Source of the DNA: Candidatus Margulisiibacteriota bacterium
GTDB lineage: Bacteria; Margulisbacteria; Termititenacia; Termititenacales; Termititenacaceae
Assembly: GCA_031264205.1 (NCBI GenBank)
Contig: JAISEH010000075.1
Span: forward strand, 1 to 5,623
DNA length: 5,623 nucleotides
Direction: 5' to 3'
In this document: piece after piece, positions 1 to 4,559 of the stretch
How the letters are laid out: every line of letters begins with the position of its first letter
How positions within the stretch are numbered: position 1 is the stretch's first letter
Position numbers and translations under genes: made by a program
The notes under the pieces: generated by a model
What the model was told of the DNA's origin: nothing
Seen by the model: the letters and a program-made list of their open reading frames with translations, nothing else
Databases searched by the model: none

Positions 1-1017
1 CAAAGTCTCGGTGTTGATCCATTTGATTTTCGCTTTGAGTCCCTGCTGTACCGCGGCGTGCTTGATCGACTCCGCGATAGAGATGTAGGCGTCTTCCAGC
101 GCGACATATTTGCCAGCCACAGCGATAGTCACGGTCTGGCCGCAATCTTTCATTTTGTCCACGTAAGTTTTCCAGTCGGTCAGCTCGGGTTTTTGTTCTT
201 TGCTCAAACCCAGCAAATCCAAAACCACATCAGGCATTTTTTCCTGCTCCAGTAGGAGCGGCACTTCATATATAGAAACGACATTGTGCAGACCGAACAC
301 CGCTTCCGGCCGCACGTCGCAGAAGAGCGAAATTTTATTTTTTAATTCTCGCGAAAGTCTGGCCGCCGAACGGCAAATGATGACATCGGGGTGAATGCCG
401 ATCGAGCGCAATTCCTTGACCGAGTGCTGCGTCGGCTTGGTTTTGTGCTCACCGGAAGCCTCGATAAAAGGCACGAGCGTGCAATGAATATTGATCGCGT
501 TACCGCGCGGCAATTCGTTTTTAAACTGGCGTATCGCTTCGATATACGGCAGAGACTCGATGTCGCCGACCGTGCCGCCGACCTCGACGATCACCACATC
601 GGAATTATTGTGCTGGGCGGCGCGCACCATGCGCTCTTTGATTTCATTGGTGATGTGCGGGATCACCTGCACTGTGGCGCCCAAATAGTCGCCGCGCCGC
701 TCGCGGGCGATCACATTGGAATAAACCGAACCCGACGTGACATTATTCCATTTGGACAGCGGCGTGTCGATAAAACGCTCGTAATGCCCCAGATCGAGAT
801 CGGTTTCCGCGCCGTCGTCGGTCACAAAAACTTCGCCGTGTTGATAGGGAGACATCGTGCCCGGATCGACATTGATGTAGGGGTCCATTTTTTGCATAGT
901 CACTGTGTAGCCGTGCGCCAGCAGCAAACGCCCCAGCGAAGCCGCGGTGATGCCTTTGCCCAAGCCCGACACCACGCCGCCCGTGACAAAAACAAACTTG
1001 CTCTTGAGCTTCAGCAT
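1..1017 (-). CDS. pyrG: CTP synthase, N-terminal 339 residues (3' end beyond window)
   Basis: Makes CTP from UTP, ATP and glutamine, the last step of de novo pyrimidine nucleotide synthesis in the cytoplasm. I translated the minus strand from the ATG at 1017; the frame stays open to base 1. Seen: the nucleotide-binding start FVTGGVVSGLGKG (9-21), MDPYINVDPGTMSPYQHGEVF (44-64), EVGGTVGDIESLP (145-157), and GEHKTKPTQHSVKELR (189-204), all hallmarks of the amidoligase domain, which is complete. From about residue 295 (VTIAVAGKY) the glutaminase (class I amidotransferase) domain begins, and its catalytic Cys lies outside the window. The family is usually about 530-550 residues, so about 200 are missing. 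The start is firm: the codon just before this ATG is an in-frame TAG. No Shine-Dalgarno site is visible; a -10 box sits six bases upstream instead. Confidence 0.97.
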   Translation of the reverse strand, partial: MLKLKSKFVFVTGGVVSGLGKGITAASLGRLLLAHGYTVTMQKMDPYINVDPGTMSPYQHGEVFVTDDGAETDLDLGHYERFIDTPLSKWNNVTSGSVYSNVIARERRGDYLGATVQVIPHITNEIKERMVRAAQHNNSDVVIVEVGGTVGDIESLPYIEAIRQFKNELPRGNAINIHCTLVPFIEASGEHKTKPTQHSVKELRSIGIHPDVIICRSAARLSRELKNKISLFCDVRPEAVFGLHNVVSIYEVPLLLEQEKMPDVVLDLLGLSKEQKPELTDWKTYVDKMKDCGQTVTIAVAGKYVALEDAYISIAESIKHAAVQQGLKAKIKWINTETL

Positions 1018-1023
1018 CTAGGG

Positions 1024-1032
1024 ATTATAGCA
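1024..1032 (-). promoter_or_regulatory. Extended -10 promoter of pyrG, predicted leaderless start
   Basis: On the minus strand this reads TGCTATAAT, a perfect extended -10 (TGn plus TATAAT). Exactly six bases (CCCTAG) separate it from the pyrG ATG, so the expected +1 is the A of the start codon. No good -35 hexamer is visible 16-18 bases upstream, which an extended -10 can tolerate. The missing Shine-Dalgarno site fits a leaderless mRNA. Inference from spacing only. Confidence 0.55.
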
Positions 1033-1034
1033 TT

Positions 1035-1069
1035 AAAAAAATAAACCCGAAATTAGTACTTGCGGATTT
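1035..1069 (-). terminator. Weak intrinsic terminator of the HTH gene
   Basis: On the minus strand AAATCCG (1069-1063) can pair with CGGGTTT (1049-1043), a 7-bp stem with one G-T wobble and a 13-base loop, followed by A and seven Ts (1042-1035). The stem begins inside the last codons of the HTH gene. The loop is long and the stem short, so it is probably leaky. It would separate the HTH transcript from pyrG, which has its own -10 just downstream. Confidence 0.4.
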
Positions 1070-1367
1070 TGCGCGTTACTTTGTCCAATTGATTGAGCAC
1101 ATATTTTCTTAATAATTCTGGCTGGATCTGCCTGATCGGTTTTTTGACCGGCGCGGGGGAATTTTCCAGAAAAAACTCGTAAGGTTTGGTTTGCAGCGCG
1201 GCGGCAATTTTCTCGATCATCTCCATGGAAGGGAATCTGATGCCCATTTCGATCGTGCCGATATAATTAACCGAAGTGTTGCAAAGCTCGGCCAGCTCCA
1301 TTTGCGAAATGCCGGAGGCGCGGCGAATTTTGCGCAAATTAGCGATAAAAAGTTTTCGCAAACTCAT
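1053..1367 (-). CDS. XRE/Cro-CI family HTH transcriptional regulator (104 aa)
   Basis: A small cytoplasmic DNA-binding protein, probably a repressor. Residues about 8-66 form one Cro/CI-type helix-turn-helix domain: NLRKIRRASGISQMELAEL (10-28) holds helices 1-2, SVNYIGTIEMG (32-42) is the recognition region, and FPSMEMIEKIAAALQ (45-59) with PYEFF completes the five-helix fold. Residues 70-104 are a basic tail ending in LLRKYVLNQLD...IRKY, a motif that recurs in the degenerate copy near serS. The frame could be opened 12 codons earlier at a TTG (1403). I reject that because the TTG lies in the -35 box and the added codons cover the -10 and operator. The ATG at 1367 has no Shine-Dalgarno site and sits six bases after a -10, suggesting leaderless translation. 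It is divergent from the collar gene, so it likely controls that gene and itself. The regulated signal is unknown. Confidence 0.9.
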   Translation of the reverse strand: MSLRKLFIANLRKIRRASGISQMELAELCNTSVNYIGTIEMGIRFPSMEMIEKIAAALQTKPYEFFLENSPAPVKKPIRQIQPELLRKYVLNQLDKVTRKIRKY

Positions 1368-1368
1368 T

Positions 1369-1385
1369 CTAGACTTATAGTCTAG
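1369..1385. promoter_or_regulatory. 17-bp palindromic operator over the HTH promoter
   Basis: CTAGACTTATAGTCTAG is a perfect palindrome: 7-bp arms around a 3-base centre. It covers the -10 box of the HTH gene and ends one base before its ATG, the classic place for an autorepressor site. Its centre lies near -54 relative to the expected collar gene start, so bound protein could also act on that promoter. That the neighbouring HTH protein binds here is inferred from position. Confidence 0.6.
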
Positions 1386-1403
1386 GTATATATATCTTGA
1401 CAA
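1374..1403 (-). promoter_or_regulatory. Sigma70-type promoter of the HTH gene
   Basis: On the minus strand TTGTCA (1403-1398) and TATAAG (1379-1374) are each one mismatch from consensus, with an 18-base spacer. Six bases (TCTAGA) separate the -10 from the ATG, putting +1 on the A of the start codon. Its -35 overlaps the -35 of the collar promoter on the other strand. Confidence 0.6.
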
Positions 1404-1424
1404 TTTGCAAATAACAAGTATAAT
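1397..1424 (+). promoter_or_regulatory. Consensus sigma70-type promoter of the collar gene
   Basis: TTGACA (1397-1402) and TATAAT (1419-1424) both match consensus exactly, with a 16-base spacer. Expected +1 is about 1431, giving a leader of about 49 bases. Such a strong promoter for an accessory gene suggests it is held down by a repressor; the divergent HTH protein is the obvious candidate. Confidence 0.75.
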
Positions 1425-1449
1425 TTATTATTGACTAATGGTAAATATA

Positions 1450-1486
1450 ACCATGAGTAAATAAAAAAGGGAGCTTACCATGAGTA
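1450..1486 (+). repeat. Direct repeat ACCATGAGTA in the collar leader, with three-codon mini-ORF
   Basis: ACCATGAGTA occurs at 1450-1459 and again at 1477-1486, where it carries the true start codon. The upstream ATG (1453) opens a mini-ORF, Met-Ser-Lys-stop (1453-1464), that ends just before the ribosome binding site. The two ATGs are 27 bases apart, thus in frame but for the TAA. ATGGT (1438-1442) and ACCAT (1450-1454) can form a 5-bp hairpin that hides the upstream ATG. The role is unknown. Confidence 0.4.
1465..1473 (+). promoter_or_regulatory. Ribosome binding site of the collar gene
   Basis: AAAAGGGAG lies six bases before the ATG at 1480, a good Shine-Dalgarno site that fixes this start over the upstream ATG at 1453, which has none. 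Confidence 0.75.
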
Positions 1487-2172
1487 GAATATTCGACACC
1501 AAAATAGCCAGCGGGGAGCGACTGCTAGCCAGTGATATGCTCGATCTAACTTTTTTTCCAGTAGGCATGATCATGTTGATGGACGGCAGCTGGCTGGACG
1601 GACGTGGCGGCTGGTATATCTGTGACGGACAGAAAAAAAATATACCCGGGCGTGGCGAGGTAACCATGCCAGACTTACGGGACAGATTTATTAGAGGCAA
1701 TACAACGAGCGGCAACACAGGCGGAGGATCGGTAACCTTAACGCAAGACAATCTGCCCAGTCACAACCACACATTAGGCGAATTAACCATTAGCGGCAAT
1801 GAACACTCGCATAGCGTTGGCACTTTGGCCGTGACAATAACCGGCGGAACACACGGGCACACGGTCACTGATCCGGGACATACGCACACAGTTTCGAATG
1901 TTAATACTAGCCCTAGTAACAATAGCGGAGGAGGGGCAACACAAACCTCTAAAATCCCAGGAATTGCCACCACCTCAAAAAACACAAGCGGTATTTCTAT
2001 AGCAAGCACTACTGGATTGCATGAGCATACTGCCGTTGTTTCAGGCTCAATTGGCTCCATCGAGCACTCACATCAAATCTCTGGAGGCAACATTGGCAAT
2101 ACCGGAAGCGGCACAGCGTTCAATGTAGTGCCAGCGTATTACACAGTGATCTATATTAAAAAAATGGTCTAA
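1480..2172 (+). CDS. Phage-tail-collar-like, HxH-rich fibre protein (230 aa)
   Basis: Resembles the collar and tip region of phage tail fibres, structural trimeric proteins used for surface contact. Seen: the collar core PVGMIMLMDGSW (27-38), GGWYICDGQ (43-51), MPDLRDRFIRGN (63-74) and VTLTQDNLPSHNHT (85-98). A Gly/Ser/Thr/Asn-rich low-complexity stretch (99-212) follows, and then the C-terminal NVVPAYYTVIYIKK (215-228), typical of this family. Six HxH motifs stand at 95-97, 109-111, 125-127, 134-136, 181-183 and 196-198. In the T4 long-tail-fibre tip (gp37), HxH motifs from three chains hold iron ions, so this may be a metal-bound trimeric needle (inference). No signal peptide or membrane segment is visible. 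No other phage structural gene is nearby, so it is a lone fibre gene under its own strong promoter, not part of a visible prophage. Whether it is a domesticated adhesin, a fibre for a distant tail-like particle, or a phage relic cannot be told here. Confidence 0.85.
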   Translation: MSRIFDTKIASGERLLASDMLDLTFFPVGMIMLMDGSWLDGRGGWYICDGQKKNIPGRGEVTMPDLRDRFIRGNTTSGNTGGGSVTLTQDNLPSHNHTLGELTISGNEHSHSVGTLAVTITGGTHGHTVTDPGHTHTVSNVNTSPSNNSGGGATQTSKIPGIATTSKNTSGISIASTTGLHEHTAVVSGSIGSIEHSHQISGGNIGNTGSGTAFNVVPAYYTVIYIKKMV

Positions 2173-2184
2173 AGAAGTTAATTT

Positions 2185-2232
2185 ATGGCGTATAAGAAAC
2201 GAACGACATTTTTGGGGACATTTGATTTTTAG
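2185..2232 (+). CDS. Possible 15-codon ORF after the collar gene
   Basis: ATG at 2185 to TAG at 2232 encodes MAYKKRTTFLGTFDF. A purine-rich AAAGAAG (2171-2177) lies seven bases upstream and overlaps the collar stop codon. It would be co-transcribed with the collar gene. No homology is recognised and so short a frame occurs easily by chance. Confidence 0.12.
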   Translation: MAYKKRTTFLGTFDF

Positions 2233-2252
2233 ATCAACTTTGATATACTAAT

Positions 2253-2324
2253 ATTAACTCCTCTATAGTGAAAGTCGGCTTCATGCCGTGCTGCCGTAAG
2301 AGGCACTAGCTATAGAGGACTAAT
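2253..2324. repeat. 72-bp inverted repeat foldable into a three-helix structure
   Basis: Perfect 10-bp arms TCCTCTATAG (2259-2268) and CTATAGAGGA (2310-2319) enclose 41 bases. They extend outward past a small internal loop to ATTA (2253-2256) pairing with TAAT (2321-2324). Inside, CGGC-TTCAT-GCCG (2276-2288) and TGCC-GTAAGA-GGCA (2292-2305) each form a hairpin, giving a three-way junction. It lies between convergent genes, and the right arm holds the last codons and stop of the DUF3800 gene. It may serve as a bidirectional terminator, although only the plus strand has a mildly T-rich stretch after it (2325-2329). It could also be a mobile-element end or a structured RNA. Confidence 0.45.
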
Positions 2325-3092
2325 CTTTTCTAGGCTGAATTCGTTTTTCTTGTTGTAAAAATTATTTGGATATTTCTCAAAATCGTATATATCACAAATG
2401 AAACTTATTTTGTCTTTCATAAAATTAAAGTAGCGCATTTCTCTCTTGATAAACATTCTTTGCACCGCCCAATTTATATAATCGATTACCTGCAAGCACG
2501 GTTCTTTTGTCGGAGTCTGAATAATGATTTTGGTGGAAGTTTCTATTTTACGACTAGTCTTATTCTCAAAATTAAGAATAGCCGATTGGATTGCGCCTTG
2601 CATGTGTTCTTGCTTGAGTTTGTTCCCTCTTTTCGAAAAACAAATAATATTATCCTGCGTGTGCAATTTGTTTTCAAACAAACGGCTGACTATTTCATTA
2701 TAAAAAACATTCTCATTTCTTTTATGGCGTTTGTTAAAAATATCCATTCTTTTGCGGGCAACGATAAATTCCGCCTTAAAATCCAATGCTTTGATAACCG
2801 TAAACACTTTTTCCCGCACTTCCGGTACATCATCTTTAGCGTGAAAAGTCAGGTTAGTTTTGTTAATAGACGGAATATCTTTCAGGTATTCGTTGCTTGC
2901 TATGTTTTTATGCAAAGCAGTAATCGCTTCTCTTATTTCTCGTGGATTATCTGTGCGGACAAACCCCAAAATCAAAAGCGGAGAACAGCCGTTGCGCCCC
3001 AGCAAACATTCGCCGTATTTGTTAAAAAATGTTGGGTCGCCGGACTCGTCCACAAAATAATATTTTTCCATAAGCAGGTCAGATTGTATCAT
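2310..3092 (-). CDS. DUF3800 domain protein (260 aa)
   Basis: The family has conserved acidic residues suggesting a nuclease-like enzyme and often occurs in mobile or defence regions, but its reaction is not established. Seen: the diagnostic N-terminal FVDESGDPTFF (13-23), hydrophobic strand CSPLLILGFV (36-45), FHAKDD (83-88) followed by VPEVREKVF, FIVARK (109-114), and the C-terminal EPCLQVIDYINWAVQR (197-212). Asp15, Asp19 and Asp204 are candidate active-site acids. Length is normal for the family and the frame is intact. No Shine-Dalgarno site precedes either possible start. The second Met (3071) gives MEKYYFVDESGD, the usual family beginning, and may be the true start. The ATG at 3092 lies 12 bases after the stop of the regulator relic, so the two were probably once an operon. 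The gene is clearly more AT-rich than serS and pyrG, suggesting transfer. Function uncertain; family assignment good. Confidence 0.85.
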   Translation of the reverse strand: MIQSDLLMEKYYFVDESGDPTFFNKYGECLLGRNGCSPLLILGFVRTDNPREIREAITALHKNIASNEYLKDIPSINKTNLTFHAKDDVPEVREKVFTVIKALDFKAEFIVARKRMDIFNKRHKRNENVFYNEIVSRLFENKLHTQDNIICFSKRGNKLKQEHMQGAIQSAILNFENKTSRKIETSTKIIIQTPTKEPCLQVIDYINWAVQRMFIKREMRYFNFMKDKISFICDIYDFEKYPNNFYNKKNEFSLEKISPL

Positions 3093-3102
3093 AGACTATG
3101 AT
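3088..3102. promoter_or_regulatory. 15-bp palindrome at the start of the DUF3800 gene
   Basis: ATCATAGACTATGAT is a perfect palindrome with 7-bp arms around one base. It covers the upstream ATG (3092) and abuts a minus-strand TGATACAAT (3091-3083), a possible extended -10 that would start transcription about five bases before the second Met. It shares the six bases TAGACT with the operator at 1369-1385. Regulatory role is speculative. Confidence 0.3.
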
Positions 3103-3104
3103 TG

Positions 3105-3209
3105 TTAATATCTTTTTACTTGCCGCTGCATAGTTTCTAGCTGGGTTAAAATATATTTTTGCAGCAGATATTTCTGTTTGTCCGGCTTGAATATCGACCG
3201 ACGCAATAG
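3105..3209 (-). pseudogene. 3' relic of a second HTH regulator gene
   Basis: The minus-strand frame ending at TAA (3107-3105) reads LLQKYILTQLETMQRQVKRY at its end. The intact regulator ends LLRKYVLNQLDKVTRKIRKY. Over the last 21 residues 9 are identical and most others are conservative (R/Q, V/I, D/E, K/R), with both stops at the same point. Upstream the frame meets a stop at 3212-3210, and no HTH domain or start is present, so only about 34 codons remain. It abuts the collar relic on the opposite strand, keeping the arrangement of the intact pair. The match is by eye and short; the paired context is what makes it convincing. Confidence 0.65.
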
Positions 3210-3212
3210 TTA

Positions 3213-3290
3213 ATTACAACCAATGGCGGACAGGCGTTCGATGTGTTGCCCAGTTATTACAGTGTGATTTACATTAAGAAAATAGCTTAA
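3213..3290 (+). pseudogene. 3' relic of a second collar-like gene
   Basis: The plus-strand frame ending at TAA (3288-3290) reads AFDVLPSYYSVIYIKKIA; the intact collar protein ends AFNVVPAYYTVIYIKKMV, 12 of 18 identical. Upstream GGQ matches GSGT in the intact protein. The frame is closed by TAG at 3207 and has no start, collar core or HxH motif, so about 25 codons survive. The DNA also aligns visibly but with many silent differences, so this is an old paralogue, not a recent copy. It converges on serS, whose stop is six bases away. Confidence 0.75.
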
Positions 3291-3296
3291 AACTAT

Positions 3297-4547
3297 TTAC
3301 GCAATTTTAGTCAAACCGCCCAGATATGGTCGCAAAACTTCCGGCACAGTTATCGAGCCGTCGGTGTTTTGATAATTTTCCAAAATCGCGGCCAAGGTGC
3401 GGCCGACCGCCAGGCCGGAGCCGTTGAGCGTGTGGACAAATTCCGGTTTGGCGCCGGTCTCGCGGCGGAAACGGATACTCGCGCGGCGGGCTTGGTAATC
3501 CTTGTAATTGGAACAAGAGGAAATTTCGCGGTAAGTATTTTGCGAGGGAAACCAAACTTCCAAATCGTAAGTCTTACTGGACGAGAACCCCAGATCACCG
3601 GCGGAGAGCGCGACCACGCGGTACGGCAACTTCAACATTTGCAAAATCTGCTCAGCGTCCGCGGTCAGTTTTTCCAGCTCAGCCATAGAGTTTTCAGGCA
3701 AAGTAAATTTCACCAGCTCTACTTTGTTGAATTGATGCTGGCGGATGATCCCGCGCGTGTCTTTGCCGTAAGAGCCGGCTTCGCGGCGAAAACATGGCGT
3801 GTAAGCGGCGTAGCGCAGCGGCAGGCGCGCGCCGTCGAGAATCTCCTCGCAGTGCAGATTGGTCACCGGCACTTCGGCGGTCGGGATCAAATAAAGGTCG
3901 TCGCCTTTGTCGCAGGCAAATAAATCCTCTTGAAATTTTGGCAGCTGCCCCGTGCCGGTCATGGCTTTGGCGTTCACCAGCGCCGGCGGCAGTACTTCCT
4001 GATAACCGGATTGAGTGTGCGTGTCCAGCATAAAGTTGATCAACGCCCTTTCCAGACGGGCGCCGGCGCCGTGATACACCACGAAGCGCGCGCCGGAAAT
4101 TTTCGCGGCCTCGTCAAAATTTAAAATGCCTAATTTCACGCCGATCTCGTCATGCGCCAAAACCACAAAATCTTTTTTTTCCGGCTCGCCCCAGCGGCGG
4201 ATCTCTTGATTGTCCGCGGCCGAGCGTCCCTGTGGCACCGTCTCGTCCGGTAAATTAGGAATGAATAACAATTTCATCTGCTGCTCCGCTTCTAGAACGG
4301 CAACGGCTTTTTCTTTTTGCTTGATTTCTTCCGAGAGTTTTTTATTGGCGGCGATGATTTCCGGCGTGGGTTTGGTCTTGGACGCCGCCTTGAGTCCGGC
4401 GCGCAGATTGTCCAGCTCGGTTTGCGCGGTTTTCCATTTTTGGTCAGCCGCGAGAAAATCGTCCAGCAAAGTCAGATCAAAATTACGTCTGCTCAAAGCC
4501 GCTCTGACCATCGCGGGGTTTTCTCTGATTAATTTTTGATCTAGCAT
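3297..4547 (-). CDS. serS: Seryl-tRNA synthetase
   Basis: Charges tRNA-Ser (and tRNA-Sec where present) with serine in the cytoplasm; a class II synthetase. Seen: the N-terminal tRNA-binding coiled-coil arm (about 30-95, rich in Lys, Glu, Ala and Leu), the serine-pocket TAEVP (223-227), motif 2 with FRREAGSYGKDTRGIIRQHQF (253-273), EISSCSNYKDYQARR (341-355), and motif 3 NGSGLAVGRTLAAILEN (375-391) with its ATP-binding Arg383. At 416 residues it is near the usual length of about 420-430 and all key residues are present. It begins with ATG after an ideal Shine-Dalgarno site, nine bases downstream of pheA, and is the last recognisable core gene of this operon. I see no GC-rich terminator after it, so transcripts may run into the DUF3800 gene. 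Confidence 0.98.
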   Translation of the reverse strand: MLDQKLIRENPAMVRAALSRRNFDLTLLDDFLAADQKWKTAQTELDNLRAGLKAASKTKPTPEIIAANKKLSEEIKQKEKAVAVLEAEQQMKLLFIPNLPDETVPQGRSAADNQEIRRWGEPEKKDFVVLAHDEIGVKLGILNFDEAAKISGARFVVYHGAGARLERALINFMLDTHTQSGYQEVLPPALVNAKAMTGTGQLPKFQEDLFACDKGDDLYLIPTAEVPVTNLHCEEILDGARLPLRYAAYTPCFRREAGSYGKDTRGIIRQHQFNKVELVKFTLPENSMAELEKLTADAEQILQMLKLPYRVVALSAGDLGFSSSKTYDLEVWFPSQNTYREISSCSNYKDYQARRASIRFRRETGAKPEFVHTLNGSGLAVGRTLAAILENYQNTDGSITVPEVLRPYLGGLTKIA

Positions 4548-4552
4548 AAAAA

Positions 4553-4559
4553 CTCCTTA
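4553..4559 (-). promoter_or_regulatory. Ribosome binding site of serS, overlapping the pheA stop
   Basis: The minus strand reads TAAGGAG with five Ts before the serS ATG. Its first three bases are the pheA stop codon, so termination on pheA places ribosomes on the serS site, which favours coupled translation. Confidence 0.85.

Noticed and set aside
391..1044. Long plus-strand open frame opposite pyrG
   Set aside because: It is antisense to an unmistakable CTP synthase, shows no family features, and is a by-product of the codon use of the real gene.
1368..1403. A longer HTH protein starting at TTG 1403 (116 residues)
   Set aside because: The TTG is part of the -35 box and the 12 extra codons span the -10 and the palindrome. 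The ATG at 1367 fits the promoter and the normal start of the HTH domain.
1450..1486. CRISPR or tandem-repeat array
   Set aside because: Only two 10-base copies, one of them the gene start; no further units or spacers anywhere in the window.
1428..2060. Minus-strand open frames opposite the collar gene
   Set aside because: Pro/Val/Cys-rich translations are the mirror of the Gly/Thr/Ser repeats on the coding strand; no start signals.
2265..2310. Resemblance of the structured element to a purine riboswitch (CCGTAA loop) or group II intron domain V (GTGAAAGTCG)
   Set aside because: Only short strings match. The riboswitch core junction is absent, the domain V helix cannot form, and the position at gene 3' ends is wrong for a riboswitch.
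2253..2324. Integron attC site
   Set aside because: The size and imperfect symmetry fit loosely, but the required GTT/AAC core boxes are not at the ends and no integrase is present.
2460..3101. Long plus-strand open frame opposite the DUF3800 gene
   Set aside because: The minus strand carries clear DUF3800 motifs; the plus frame is Phe-rich, has no ribosome binding site and no recognisable domain.
3279..3298. AAATAG/CTATTT hairpin as a serS terminator
   Set aside because: Only six A/T-rich pairs, it overlaps the serS stop codon, and no T-run follows on the minus strand.
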